Origin: Flammeovirgaceae bacterium
Lineage (GTDB): Bacteria > Bacteroidota > Bacteroidia > Cytophagales > Cyclobacteriaceae
NCBI GenBank assembly: GCA_016709845.1
Contig: JADJMA010000023.1
Location: 1 to 64,000 of the forward strand
DNA length: 64,000 bases
Direction: 5' to 3'
Shown here: positions 48,660 to 59,984 of the stretch, in pieces
Position numbering within the stretch: the first letter of the stretch is position 1
Layout: the number at the start of each line of letters is the position of its first letter
Notes under the pieces: generated by a model
What the model was told of the DNA's origin: nothing
Database searches by the model: none
What the model saw: only the letters and a program-made list of their open reading frames with translations
Translations under genes and position numbers: made by a program

Positions 48660-51256
48660 TCAGTTACTTCCGGTAAGAAACACTTTTGATGAGCCGACCT
48701 GATTTGCGAATTGGACCCAAATAATATAAATACCGGTACCCTGCTGATGAATATCAAAGGTGTAGGTTTGATTAAGCACATCAAACAATTGATCTTCCAA
48801 CACGGGTTGCCCAAGCATATTGTAAATTTTTAGATGCACCGTTTCTTTCTCGGCAAGATTGAAGGTAAGTTTTACGTTTGAGCCAACCCCATAAACTTCG
48901 TATTGACTTTCTATAGAAACAGGGGATGTGTTGTCATCCACATAAAACTCCACGTTATCAATAAAAAGATTATTACCGCCATCCGATGTGGCCACAAAGG
49001 CTAATCGAATATTTTCTTTTCCTGCCAAAGCATTTAAACCAATACTTAGTCTCTTCCAATCTTCATCTTTGGTAGGAATCAGGCCATATAGGCCAGTGAG
49101 TATGACTTGTTGGTAGTAAAGGGAACCCAGGTAGCATCGTTACCCTGGCTGATTACCGGCCATTGATCGCTATAAAACTCATTGAAATTCTGCCGTAAGG
49201 GAATAACATCCCGATAATCATTGTAGAGACTCTTCATAGAAAGAGTGTTGTTGTTCACATTAGCATCGGGCAGTCCGCCCGGTTCGCTTATGGTTATCAG
49301 CACTGTACTGCTCGTACTAGTAAGGGGAATCGGATTCAACGTAAAGTTTTGTTCGCTGCCCGGAGCAATGGAGATATTGGAAATAGTTTGCAGCGGTTGG
49401 GTTTGATTGTTAACCTTGGTAACAACCTTAAACGAAGTAATGAGCGTGCTGCCCAAATTCTTTACCCGGATTACCGGAGCGGGATTAGCCAGGCAGGTAA
49501 CCGGACCGGGACTTTCTATAGAAAGTATAGCCAGATCAACAATCTCATCGGTAAGTACAACAACATTGTCAAGGTAAACATCATTGCCCCAACCGTTTGT
49601 TACTTCAAACGCAATCTGAATCTTATTACCGACAAAAGCATTGAGAGAAATGCTTGTCGTTTCCCATTGCGATGCGTTGGGAACAAATTGACTGCTGGTT
49701 TGTGGTGCCGTAGCTAATGTGGGGCCCAATAGATTTAATACTTCCGTAGATGTATTATCAAAATCGCAAACAATAGAGACAAGCACGCGTAAACGCTCCT
49801 GATAGTTGAGGCTATGCATGGCGTGTGCCCGATCAAACTTGAGCAGAGCAACGGATTCACCCGTTAGATCGAGAACAGGTGTTATTAGTTGATCCACAGC
49901 TCCCTGATTTTCGTAGCTCCAACAATTGACATACATCGCGTTGCCATTACTGGATGTGCTTTTAATTTCCCATTGAATATTATTATCCGGATTACTCCTG
50001 CTCCAATTAGCAGGGAAAGTATTAAATACTTCGGTGATGGGCAGTGTGCCACTGGGTGGTATGGTTGAACTTATGGTAAGATAATTATTTGACGCGCGTT
50101 GGTCGGCTACACCATTAACAGACAAAACCTCGAACTCATAATTTGCCGTACCTGAGAGTTGCGATACCGGATTAAAGGTTACACTTGTTATGGCTAAGTT
50201 GGGGAGATTCAATACTTCGTCTCGGGTTTCAACAATTACACCATTTACTTTGAGCTGCAGTTGAGCCGCTGTTGCGGGAGAAGTTCCAATGTTTTGAATT
50301 TCTATACTGGGAATAACGGCTCCGCCACAAGAAGAAACTCCCGGTGAAATAAACATAAACATATCATTCGAAGTGCAAGATTGTCGCGGGGAGGTGGAGC
50401 ACTGGACAGAATAATTAGCCCCTTGGTTGGGTGTATCGTCAACATGATCAGGACCGCTACAGGCGGTTCCATCATCGCCCCAAATATGGCGCAAACCAAA
50501 AAAGTGTCCGGTCTCATGGGTTAAGGTTCTTCCATGATTGTAATCAGTAAGTAGATTGAACGTTCCCAGGCCCTCGAAGTTGGAACCAAAGGCTGCATAA
50601 TGAATAATTACCCCATCGGTAAGACGATTTTGCGAAGAATTATTTAAATCTGTTATAAGATTTGAAACCGGGAACTGCGCATAACCCAGGTAATCCTTAA
50701 AGTTAATAACCCAGATATTATAATAGTCTTCTGCTGGCCAATAACTCAATGCCTTAAAAGTTGCGTCATCATTTATATCCCATACTGATTTGGTGCCTTG
50801 CACCCGTTCAATGCCATTGGTTGGCGCACCATACGGATCTTGTTTGGCAAGTATAAATTCAATATCCAAACTTCCGGCTGCACCCAAAAATTCGGATGGC
50901 GTATTGCCCGCATCGGTGTTTAATCTTTTAAAATCTTTATTAAGAACATTGATTTGGGAAAGAATCTGGTTATCCGAAATGTTGGTGCCCGTACCAATTG
51001 CTTCTCCATTATGAATTACGTGAACGACAACCGGAATTTCGTAGGTGGCACTTCCTGTGCGTTGTTGTTTTAATTGCTTGGTTGCGGATTGGCTTAGCTT
51101 TTGATTAATCCAGTTTTCGAATTGAAGATTTTTTTCTTTACCAGGATTCTTTAGCTCCAAAAGTTTTTCATACTGCACCGTACCACAACGTTCCTGAGCC
51201 AAAAGCTGTGTCACCATGATCATGAGAAGTGAAATAAAAAGTATCTTAAATCTCAT
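48660..51256 (-). CDS. M43 (pappalysin-like) metalloprotease with T9SS-type end; Met-turn region missing (one frameshift)
   Basis: About 865 aa in two pieces (49079-51256 and 48660-49028). Start at 51256 (MRFKILFISLLMIMVTQLLA, signal peptide); the longer frame adds an implausible leader. The zinc motif HETGHFFGLRH is followed by IWGDDGTACSGPDHVDDTPN and QSCTSNDMFM, and then jumps straight to FISPGVSSCGG. The expected NxMDY...C stretch with the Met-turn is absent. After it follow CARDB-like and two MAM-like jelly-roll domains (VALLKFDRAHAMHSLNYQER, KIQIAFEVTNGWGNDVYLDN), and a C-terminal sorting domain (LTFNLAEKETVHLKIYNMLG, IYIIWVQFANQ). The frame change lies near 49085. The missing part suggests an inactive enzyme or a local sequence loss. 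Confidence 0.84.
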
Positions 51257-51326
51257 GGCTTTAAAATGGCGATACAACTTATAATAAGCAGTACGATTGA
51301 ATCTGAAAAGCAAATGGGTTGTAACC

Positions 51327-51596
51327 TCAGGCTGTGATTAAATTAACTACCTCTATCTGGGTAATTTCGGGTACGGCTCGCTTAACGGCCTCTTCAACAC
51401 CCGCCTTAAACGTCATGGTAGACATGGGGCAACTTCCACACGCTCCAACAAATTCAAGTTTAAGAGTATTGTTATCGGCCAGATCGAGCACGCGCACATT
51501 GCCACCATCAGCCTCCAGGTATGGACGGATGCTATCCAATGCGGTCTCAATACGAGCCGTAATTTCTTCCTTATTCATGGTGACTGGGTTGATCAT
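51327..51596 (-). CDS. NifU-like (Nfu) scaffold domain protein
   Basis: 89 aa: the C-terminal NifU domain alone. MNKEEITARIETALDSIRPY, then ADGGNVRVLDL, the Fe-S binding CGSC in FVGACGSCPMSTMTF, and IEVVNLITA. It carries a [4Fe-4S] cluster between subunits. The ATG at 51596 overlaps the stop of mrp by 4 bp, so both are made together. Confidence 0.92.
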   Translation of the reverse strand: MINPVTMNKEEITARIETALDSIRPYLEADGGNVRVLDLADNNTLKLEFVGACGSCPMSTMTFKAGVEEAVKRAVPEITQIEVVNLITA

Positions 51597-52687
51597 GTAT
51601 TTATTTCCACTCGTTTAGTCGATTCAAATTTAGCATTTCTTATGGCAACTTGTTGTGCCAGTGCAGTGGCCAATTCCATAAAGGCAATGGAGGTCGGGCC
51701 ATCTTTTAAAGCGGCTGGCAAACCACTATCTCCGCTTTCGCGGATGCTTTGCACTAATGGAATCTGCCCGAGGAGCGGAACGTTGTATTTCTCCGCAAGG
51801 CTTTTGCCGCCATCCTTACCAAAAATATAGTATTTATTATCCGGTAATTCCTCCGGGGTAAAGTAGGCCATGTTTTCAACAATACCGAGTATGGGTACGT
51901 TGATTTGTGGTTGACGAAACATCGCTAATCCTTTATTAGCATCAGCTAGTGCTACTTTTTGAGGTGTGGTAACGATTATCGCTCCGGTAACAGGTACGGT
52001 TTGTACGAGCGTAAGATGAATGTCGCTGGTGCCGGGTGGCAAATCAATTAGCAGATAATCCAGATCACCCCAGATCGCATCGCCAATAAATTGCTTCAAC
52101 GCGGAGGAGGCCATCGGGCCACGCCACACCACCGCACTATCGGCTGGTGTTAGAAATCCGATGGAGACTAACTTAACTCCGTATTGCTCAAGCGGAAGGA
52201 TATAATTTTTTCCATCAATTACTTTTACTTCAGGTTGCTCGCGTTCGCAATTAAACATTAGCGGAATGGAGGGACCGTATATATCCGCATCAATCAATCC
52301 AACTTTAGCACCTGTTTTTGCTAACGCTACCGCGAGGTTGGTCGTAACCGTTGATTTTCCAACACCTCCTTTTCCTGAGGCAATGGCAATAATATTCTTT
52401 ACTCCCGGCAAAACCGGACCCTTATCGCGTACGCTGGTAACCGAGGATGACATCTTGATATTAATTTCAAATTCATCGCCAACCACCTGACCAACAGCTT
52501 CTTCACAATCCTGTCGGATCTTCTCTTTTAATGGACAAGCTGGAGTGGTAAGAACAACGGTAAAACTGACCTTTTTATCACTCAGCACTACGTCTTTAAT
52601 CATATTTAAAGAAACCAAGTCCTTTTTAAGGTCTGGGTCTTGCACGGTGGCCAATGCATTAATTATGTCGGTTTGCGTAAAGGGCAT
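51593..52687 (-). CDS. mrp: Mrp/ApbC-type iron-sulfur cluster carrier ATPase
   Basis: 364 aa, intact. N-terminal MIP18/DUF59 domain (INALATVQDPDLKKDLVSLN, TTPACPLKEKI), then a deviant Walker A AIASGKGGVGKSTVT (residues 105-113), LIDADIYGPSIPLMF, LIDLPPGTSDIHLTLVQ and GIVENMAYFTPEELPDNKYY. In E. coli and many others the last segment carries the CxxC that holds the cluster; here it has no cysteine, as in other Bacteroidota. The neighbouring NifU domain has a CxxC. It likely delivers Fe-S clusters to target enzymes. Confidence 0.93.
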   Translation of the reverse strand: MPFTQTDIINALATVQDPDLKKDLVSLNMIKDVVLSDKKVSFTVVLTTPACPLKEKIRQDCEEAVGQVVGDEFEINIKMSSSVTSVRDKGPVLPGVKNIIAIASGKGGVGKSTVTTNLAVALAKTGAKVGLIDADIYGPSIPLMFNCEREQPEVKVIDGKNYILPLEQYGVKLVSIGFLTPADSAVVWRGPMASSALKQFIGDAIWGDLDYLLIDLPPGTSDIHLTLVQTVPVTGAIIVTTPQKVALADANKGLAMFRQPQINVPILGIVENMAYFTPEELPDNKYYIFGKDGGKSLAEKYNVPLLGQIPLVQSIRESGDSGLPAALKDGPTSIAFMELATALAQQVAIRNAKFESTKRVEINT

Positions 52688-52802
52688 GGGTAATGATTAC
52701 GTTATAGATTAAACACAAAAGTGCAATTTAGAGTGCGTTTACTCTTAAAACAAAACTACCCGGTAACAGTTTCATATGGGGATAAATTTTACGTGGAAAG
52801 GT

Positions 52803-52810
52803 TATCTTTG
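52803..52810 (+). promoter_or_regulatory. -7 box TATCTTTG of dnaG
   Basis: Exact match to TAnnTTTG, 31 bp before the TTG start of dnaG and 115 bp from the divergent mrp gene. No good -33 box. Confidence 0.45.
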
Positions 52811-52841
52811 GGGTCCAATTTCAAAATAAGATTCCAATCGA

Positions 52842-54785
52842 TTGATTTCACGCGATACCATAGAAGAAATCAGAAACCGCCTCGATATTGTTGATGTGAT
52901 AAGCGATTTTGTGTCGCTTAAAAAAGCCGGTCAGAACTACAAGGCCCTCAGCCCCTTCGCCAACGAGAAAACCCCTTCGTTTTTTGTCGTTCCCGCCAAG
53001 GGTATTTTCAAAGACTTTAGTAGCGGCAAAGGGGGCGATGCCATAACCTTTGTGATGGAGCATGAGAAGATGAGTTATTCGGAATCTCTTCGCTACCTGG
53101 CAAAAAAGTATGGAGTTGAAATAAAGGAAGACAAGCAGTCGGATGAAAGTAAAGCAGCGCTGAGTGAGCGCGAAGGACTTTATATTCTGATGAACTTTGC
53201 GAAAGATTATTACCATACACAGCTATTGACCAGCGAGGAAGGCATGAGCATTGGCTTGAGCTATTTCCGCGAACGCGGATTTAATGATCGCACCATCGGT
53301 AAGTTTGAGTTGGGATATGCGCTAAATGGCTGGGAAAATTTTAGTGAAGAAGCCGTTGCCAAAGGCTACAATAAAGAGCTGCTTGAAAAAACCGGATTAA
53401 CAGTAAAGAAAGAGGAGGGAACTGAAAAAGAACGCTCCTATGATCGCTTTCGCGGACGCGTAATTTTTCCGGTGCATAATATCTCCGGAAAAGTAATTGC
53501 TTTTGGTGCCCGCATGTTGGGCAAGGAAAAAAATCAGCCTAAATACATTAACTCACCCGAGACAGAAATATATCATAAGAGTGATGTACTCTACGGCTTG
53601 TACCAGGCGAAGAATGCCATCCGCCAGCAAGACGTTTGTTACCTGGTGGAAGGGTACACCGATGTAATCTCCTTGCATCAGGCGGATGTAGAAAATGTTG
53701 TTTCCTCATCGGGTACTGCGTTAACAGAAAGTCAGATTAAACTCATCCGCAGGTTTACTGAAAACATAACCGTATTGTTTGATGGCGATACGGCCGGGAT
53801 AAAAGCAGCACTGCGCGGAATCGATATGATTCTGAAGGGCGGCTTAAATGTGCGGGTTGTTTTGTTTCCGGATGGTGAAGATCCGGATAGTTATTCGCGG
53901 AAGGTTGGCACTACGGAGTTTCAGAAATTTTTAAGTGATCATACGCAGGACTTTGTTTCGTTTAAGGCCGGACTTTTTGCTTCACAGTCTGCTGGCGATC
54001 CGATTAAGAAAGCCGAGTCGATAAAAGAAATTGTTACCAGTATTGCGCAAATCCCTGATCCGGTAAAGCGTTCGGTGTACATTCAGGAGACCAGTTCGTT
54101 ATTAAAAATACCAGAAGAGGTTTTGCTTTCAGAACTCAACAAGATTCTGATTCAGGAGCGAAGAAAAACCCAAACGGATAATTCGCGCGATCGCGAGGTA
54201 CCACCGATATCCGATGAAACTATTCCGGAAATTTCGGAGCCCGTAAAAATTGATGCACAGGGCATGGTGGAGTTGCAGGAACGCGAAACAATCCGGTTAC
54301 TTTTAAACTATGCAGAGAAAGAAGTAGATGAAAATACACTCTCTGATTTTTTCCTGCGCGAATTGGATGATGTCACGTTAACGAATCCGGTTTACCGCCA
54401 AATCTATGAAGACTTTAAAAATGGAGTAAGCAAGGGCGAAATTCCTAATAGTCATTATTTCATTCAACATGGTAGTGAAGAAGTAAAGCGTACGGTAACC
54501 GATCTAATTACCATGCGCTATGAGCCTAGTAAGCATTGGGGCGATAAATTTAAAATACACTTTTCCAAAGAAGACGAATTGGTGAGTGAACTGGCACTAA
54601 CGAATGTGTTGCGATTAAAATTTAGGTTTGTACAAAAGCTGATGGAGGATAATCTGCAAAAAGTAAAGCAAGCAGAAAGTTCCGGAACCTGGGAAGATTT
54701 GGACGAGGCCTTATTGGCTCAAGCTGGATTGAAAGAAGCGGAACAAGGATTAGCTAAGATGTTGGGCATTGTAATTGCCAGATAG
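52842..54785 (+). CDS. dnaG: DNA primase with cysteine-free zinc-finger domain
   Basis: 647 aa, intact, starting at a TTG (ISRDTIEEIRNRLDIVDVIS). The N-terminal CHC2 domain keeps its shape (NEKTPSF, FKDFSSGKGGDAI) but all four metal ligands are replaced: Ser37 and Ala40 for the Cys and His of CPFH, and Asp58 and Ser61 for the Cys pair. The rest is normal: RFRGRVIFPVHNISGKVIAF, the TOPRIM motifs VEGYTD (near 270) and LFDGDTAG (near 312), and a C-terminal DnaB-binding region. It makes RNA primers for lagging-strand synthesis. Confidence 0.95.
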   Translation: MISRDTIEEIRNRLDIVDVISDFVSLKKAGQNYKALSPFANEKTPSFFVVPAKGIFKDFSSGKGGDAITFVMEHEKMSYSESLRYLAKKYGVEIKEDKQSDESKAALSEREGLYILMNFAKDYYHTQLLTSEEGMSIGLSYFRERGFNDRTIGKFELGYALNGWENFSEEAVAKGYNKELLEKTGLTVKKEEGTEKERSYDRFRGRVIFPVHNISGKVIAFGARMLGKEKNQPKYINSPETEIYHKSDVLYGLYQAKNAIRQQDVCYLVEGYTDVISLHQADVENVVSSSGTALTESQIKLIRRFTENITVLFDGDTAGIKAALRGIDMILKGGLNVRVVLFPDGEDPDSYSRKVGTTEFQKFLSDHTQDFVSFKAGLFASQSAGDPIKKAESIKEIVTSIAQIPDPVKRSVYIQETSSLLKIPEEVLLSELNKILIQERRKTQTDNSRDREVPPISDETIPEISEPVKIDAQGMVELQERETIRLLLNYAEKEVDENTLSDFFLRELDDVTLTNPVYRQIYEDFKNGVSKGEIPNSHYFIQHGSEEVKRTVTDLITMRYEPSKHWGDKFKIHFSKEDELVSELALTNVLRLKFRFVQKLMEDNLQKVKQAESSGTWEDLDEALLAQAGLKEAEQGLAKMLGIVIAR

Positions 54786-54832
54786 GAACAAGACCTGCCA
54801 AGTATTTGTTAAATGATTTGAACTGAGAAAAA

Positions 54833-56053
54833 ATGAACGATAAAATTAAGATTGATTCGATTGAAGATGCGATCCATGAGATAAAGAATGGACGAGTTAT
54901 TATTGTGGTGGATGATGAAGACCGCGAGAATGAGGGTGATTTCATTTGTGCAGCCGAATCAATTACGCCTGAGATTGTAAACTTTATGGCCACCCACGGG
55001 CGCGGACTTATCTGTGCACCTCTTATGGAAGATCGTTGTGAAGAACTGGGTCTCGAGCTGATGGTGGGAAAAAATACAGCCGTTTTTGAAACCCCGTTTA
55101 CGGTGTCAGTGGATTTAATCGGACATGGTTGCTCCACGGGTATTTCTGCACACGATCGTTTTAAAACAATCAAGGCCCTGGTAGATCCAGAAACAAAACC
55201 AGAAGAGTTGGGTAAACCCGGCCACATATTTCCACTCAAAGCAAAAAAAGAAGGCGTGCTCAGACGCTCGGGTCATACGGAAGCAGCAATTGACTTTGCC
55301 CGGCTTGCAGGGTTTCGGCCCGCAGGCGTGTTGGTGGAGATCATGAACGAAGATGGATCGATGGCCCGATTAATAGATTTACGAAAAGTTGCTGATCGGT
55401 TTGGACTGAAGTTGGTAACCATTAAAGATCTGATTGCGTACCGCATGAAAGTGGAGTCACAGATTCGCAAACAAGTGACTGTAAATATGCCCACTGCCTA
55501 TGGCGATTTTAAATTGGTTGCTTATGAACAAATCAATACTACCGAAGTTCATATGGCGTTAGTAAAAGGAACGTGGGACGAAAATGAACCAGTCATGGTT
55601 CGTGTTCACTCATCTTGTGTAACAGGCGATATCTTTGGCTCTTGCCGATGCGATTGTGGTACCCAATTACACCATGCGATGATGATGGTGGAGAAAGAAG
55701 GCAAGGGAATTGTTTTGTATATGAAACAAGAAGGCCGGGGTATAGGCTTGATGAACAAGCTGAAAGCCTATAAACTTCAGGAGGAGGGATTGGATACCGT
55801 AGAAGCAAATCTGCAACTCGGCTTTGATATGGATAATCGCGATTATGGTATCGGAGCACAAATTCTGAGTGATCTGGGTGTTTCTAAAATTAAACTGATA
55901 ACAAATAATCCGAAAAAACGAGTGGGGCTTATGGGGTATGGCCTGGAAATTGTTGACAACATTTCTATTGAAATAGCACCCAATCCGCACAATGAAAAAT
56001 ATCTTCTAACCAAACGAGATAAACTCGGCCATTCGATTTTGAAACAAAAATGA
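54833..56053 (+). CDS. ribBA: Bifunctional DHBP synthase / GTP cyclohydrolase II
   Basis: 406 aa, intact. N-terminal DHBP synthase: [57 protein letters not shown]-terminal GTP cyclohydrolase [22 protein letters not shown] (zinc Cys set), [36 protein letters not shown] and [17 protein letters not shown]. It supplies both branches of riboflavin synthesis. A small secreted protein gene overlaps its stop by 4 bp. Confidence 0.96.
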   Translation: MNDKIKIDSIEDAIHEIKNGRVIIVVDDEDRENEGDFICAAESITPEIVNFMATHGRGLICAPLMEDRCEELGLELMVGKNTAVFETPFTVSVDLIGHGCSTGISAHDRFKTIKALVDPETKPEELGKPGHIFPLKAKKEGVLRRSGHTEAAIDFARLAGFRPAGVLVEIMNEDGSMARLIDLRKVADRFGLKLVTIKDLIAYRMKVESQIRKQVTVNMPTAYGDFKLVAYEQINTTEVHMALVKGTWDENEPVMVRVHSSCVTGDIFGSCRCDCGTQLHHAMMMVEKEGKGIVLYMKQEGRGIGLMNKLKAYKLQEEGLDTVEANLQLGFDMDNRDYGIGAQILSDLGVSKIKLITNNPKKRVGLMGYGLEIVDNISIEIAPNPHNEKYLLTKRDKLGHSILKQK

Positions 56054-56655
56054 GATACGTTCAGCTCGTACTTTTATTAATTGGTTACACAACTCTTTCG
56101 GCACAAGAATTTGCGTCCGATTACTGGCACACGGGTAAAGTGGTGCTCGATTCGGGCGATACATTGAAAGGTAACTTAAAGTATGATCTCAAAAACGACA
56201 TTCTACAGATACAATTGGAAAAAAAGCTAGAAAGTTACACAGCCCGCAAAGTATTATTCTTTGAGATTTTTGATGAAACCGTAAAAAAGTATCGGGCCTT
56301 TTATTCCTTACCGTATTCCACCGCTGGCCAATATAAGGCTCCTGTATTTTTTGAGCTGCTTGCCGAGGGAAAACTCACGGTACTGGGTCGCCAGTCATTT
56401 GAAAACCGGACTATCTCTTCACCACTTTATTACTATGGGAGTACCTATAGTCGAATTGTTTTAGTTAATACATACTATCTACTCAAAGAGAATGGAGACA
56501 TTGCTGAATTCCAGGGAAAGAAAAATGATTGGTTTGACCTCATGCAAAACAAAAAGAGTGAGGTAGAAAAGTATGCAAAAGCGAATCGCCTGAGTATGGA
56601 TGAAAAGTATGATTTGGTATCCGTAATTGATTATTATAATTCACTGTATAAATAA
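56050..56655 (+). CDS. Secreted protein of unknown function behind ribBA
   Basis: 201 aa, ATG overlaps the ribBA stop by 4 bp. A signal peptide ([19 protein letters not shown]) precedes a beta-rich domain ([37 protein letters not shown]), ending in a basic helix. Such proteins with a 'W..G.v.l.sGdtl.G.l.yd' start occur in Cytophagales and Flavobacteriia, function unknown. Probably periplasmic. Confidence 0.75.
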   Translation: MRYVQLVLLLIGYTTLSAQEFASDYWHTGKVVLDSGDTLKGNLKYDLKNDILQIQLEKKLESYTARKVLFFEIFDETVKKYRAFYSLPYSTAGQYKAPVFFELLAEGKLTVLGRQSFENRTISSPLYYYGSTYSRIVLVNTYYLLKENGDIAEFQGKKNDWFDLMQNKKSEVEKYAKANRLSMDEKYDLVSVIDYYNSLYK

Positions 56656-56668
56656 ATTTTTTTGTTTT

Positions 56669-57447
56669 ATGGATAAGCCATTGATTTTAGTTACTAATGA
56701 TGACGGTATTACGGCCCGCGGTATTTTCAACTTAGTATCAGTAATGAAAGAGTTAGGCGAAGTATTAGTGGTTGCACCCGATAGCCCGCAATCGGGAATG
56801 GGGCATGCCATTACAGTAGGAGACACCTTGCGCTTAACAGAGTCTTTTATTTTGAAGGGGTAAAAGCGTATGAGTGTTCCGGTACTCCAGCTGATTGTGT
56901 AAAAATGGCGCGCCACTTTGTGTGCAAAGAGGGTCGTCAGCCCGATATTGTGGTGAGTGGAATCAATCATGGCAGTAACACGTCAATAAGTGTTTTGTAT
57001 TCGGGTACCATGTCTGCCGCTATTGAAGGGGCTATTGAGGGCACACCGGCTATCGGATTTTCTTTGTGTGATTATAGTCATAAGGCTGGTTTTTCGCATA
57101 CACCTGAAATCGTAAAGAAGATAACGCAACAAGCGTTGAGTAAGCACCTGCCTAAAGGGGTTGCCCTCAACGTAAATATTCCACCCAAGCGAAACGAAGC
57201 TGTAAAAGGTATTCGAATTTGCAGACAAGCTAATGCAAAATGGGCAGAAGAATTTGTGGAACGCTATGATCCTAATGGAAGAAGTTATTTCTGGATGACG
57301 GGTAACTTTGTGAATTTCGATAAGGGGGAAGATAATGATGAGTGGGCTATTGCCAATAATTATGTGTCCGTTGTTCCTTGTCAGTTTGATCTTACTGCGC
57401 ACCAGGCTATTCCTATTTTAAATGAGGATTGGGAAATTTTAGGATAA
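56669..57447 (+). CDS. surE: 5'-nucleotidase SurE (one frameshift)
   Basis: About 258 aa from the ATG at 56669 (MDKPLILVTNDDGITARGIF). Metal-binding Asp pair NDDG, VVAPDSPQSGMGHAIT, then after a single-base break near 56855 GVKAYECSGTPADCVKMA, VVSGINHGSNTSISVLYSGT and MSAAIEGAIEGTPAIGFSLC: all SurE signatures. It removes phosphate from nucleoside monophosphates. The gene is 13 bp behind the secreted protein gene. Confidence 0.92.
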
Positions 57448-57534
57448 AAAAATCCAATCGGGATGTGAAGCAAGATCTTATTTTGGTCTTGATTTTCAAA
57501 AGTGACTACACGCAGATTTAAGGTTTTATAAAGT

Positions 57535-59861
57535 CTAAGCCGGATCAACGTCAAACACAATCTTAACATTCCGGTATTCTTTGAATTGCTGTACCTCTGA
57601 AGCTACATGTTGCAGAACGGATTTAATCTCATTTAATTTTCCCTGATTGCGTCTTATCTTCAGTAAAGCCAACATCAAATATTCATTTCTGATTTTTGAA
57701 ATCATGGGCTCACCGGGTCCCATAATTTTAATTCCTTTTAGCGATGCATTCAATTGATTGACGTAGATTTCGGCTGAGGCCTGCACCACTTTTTTGTCTG
57801 TATGCTTCAGGGTAATTTCAATTAAGCGACTGTAGGGAGGGTAGAGATGTTCCTCCCGGTCGCGCAGTTGATCTTCAATAAAACCAATCACATTATTTTC
57901 AACTACGTACTTGAATAGGGGATGGATTGGATTGGAGGTTTGTAGAATTACTTTACCTCGCTTTTCTCTCCGTCCCGCCCGGCCACTTACTTGCGTGATT
58001 AATTGAAATGCTCTTTCATACGATCGGAAATCAGGAAAGTGCATCATGCGATCGGTATCGAAGACACCCACCAGACTTACGCGATCAAAATCCAATCCCT
58101 TTGTTACCATTTGGGTTCCCACCAAAATATCTGTTTCACCACTTTCAAATCCTTCCATAATGTTTTCATACCCAGATCGCGACCGCGTAGTATCTAAATC
58201 CATACGCTGAATTTTAGCATCAGGAAAATGAAGCTTTAACTCTTCTTCTAATTTTTCGGTGCCGTAACCAAGGGTAAGTATTCTCTTTGAACTACAGGTA
58301 GGGCATTGATTGGGCAGCTCTTCGCGATAGCCACAATAATGACAAATTAATGCATGCCGATATTGATGATACGTAAGACTGACCGCACAATTAATACACT
58401 TGGGCACCCACTGGCAATCTTCGCATTGTACCAACGGAGAGTATCCTCTTCGGTTTTGAAACAAGATCACTTGTTCTTTTCGGTTCAGGGTTTCCTGAAT
58501 TTCCTTTAACAGGCGGGAAGAAAATTCACCCTTATTCGTCTTTCGCTTTTTTCCTGCGATAAATCTGCAAAAATAATTTCAGGTAATTGGGCTTCACCAA
58601 ATCGCTGAGTTAACGAAACCAAACCATACCGTCCACCTTTAGCCTGGTAGAATGATTCAGCCGAAGGAGTAGCACTGCCTAACAAAACTTTAGCATGATG
58701 AATTTGCGCCATCACCATCGCCACATCGCGGGCATGGTAGCGGGGGGCAGGGTCGTGTTGTTTATAAGAAGCATCGTGCTCTTCATCTACAATAATTAAA
58801 CTCAGGTTATCGAAAGGAAGAAACACGGCCGATCGCACCCCAATAATAAATCGAAACTTACCCGTAAGAATTCCATTCCAAACCTCTACGCGTTCATTAT
58901 CGGAAAACTTGGAGTGATAAACACCCATCTCGCTCCCAAACATTTTCTTAAGGCGATGAACAATTTGTGTGGTGAGCGCGATTTCGGGTAGCAGGTATAA
59001 AACCTGCGTGCCGCCTTCCAACGCCTTGCGAATAAGATCTATATAAATTTCAGTTTTACCACTTCCGGTTACCCCATGCAAAAGCGCAGTACTCTGCGTT
59101 TCAAAACTGTGCATGATTTCGTTGCGCGCTTGCTCTTGTAATTCACTCAGTAACACGGGATGCTCATGGGCGTTATCCGGAAAACCGAACCGAGGCACAA
59201 TCACGTCATATGACTCGAGATTTTTCTTATCTATATAATCGGCATGAATGCGAAGATGTTTTTCTGTTTTAGGTTTGAACTTTTCTTTTACTTCTTCATA
59301 GAGAATGATGGCTTCCTTAGCCGACAAAGACTTTAAAAGATGGTAGATGGATTTGGTGTTCAGCAGTTTAGCCGCTTCGGTATAAGTAAGTGTGTTGCCT
59401 TTCAGGCGATCGAGTAGCAGGCGTTCTTTTTCAGAAAAATCAAATGTAGAATCTTCGAGATCAAACCCAGGTCTGAGTTGAATCATCGATTCACTGGAAA
59501 GTTTAAGTCCCGAGGGCAAGGCGGCTTGTATTACTTCACCGAAGGTGCAGAGGTAGTAATCGGCCATCCATTGATACAATTTGAATTGCGGCTCATAGAT
59601 TACTTCACTGCTGTCCAGTACATCTAAAATGTACTTGGCTTCGTAGTCTTTAGGAGGTTGATGGTGTATTTCCGCCACTATACCCGTAAGAATTTTCTTT
59701 TGACCAAAGGGAACAATCACGCGTTGCCCTTTTTTTATTGATTGGTTGTAAGCGACAGGAACCCGGTAAGTAAAAAGTTTTGGGATGGGTACCGGCAAAA
59801 CGACTTCAGCAAAGTAGGTATCTATGCTCGGGCTGTCAAATAAATTACTGGGTTTGTCCAT
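57535..59861 (-). CDS. priA: Primosomal replication restart helicase PriA (one frameshift)
   Basis: About 775 aa in two pieces (58506-59861 and 57535-58470). The 3'-DNA-binding domain (YFAEVVLPVPIPKLFTYRVP), then Walker A LLHGVTGSGKTEIYIDLI, LLPEIALTTQ, DEEHDASYKQHDPAPRYHAR, and VLLGSATPSAES. After a frame change near 58530 (restoring GEFSSRLLKEIQETLNRKEQ): VILFQNRRGYSPLVQCEDC, the two zinc-binding Cys clusters (CEDC..CINC, CHYC..CPTC), and LVGTQMVTKGLDFDRVSLV. It reloads the replisome at stalled forks. Confidence 0.93.
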
Positions 59862-59984
59862 CGCTTATGTAGCCGCTAAGTTAACGGAATTCGAGGTTTC
59901 TTTATTGAATTTAATTTGATCCTGATTTGTTGATTGAAAAGTTAATCTTTGTTCTCCTGGTTGATCAAACGTAGATTTTTTATA

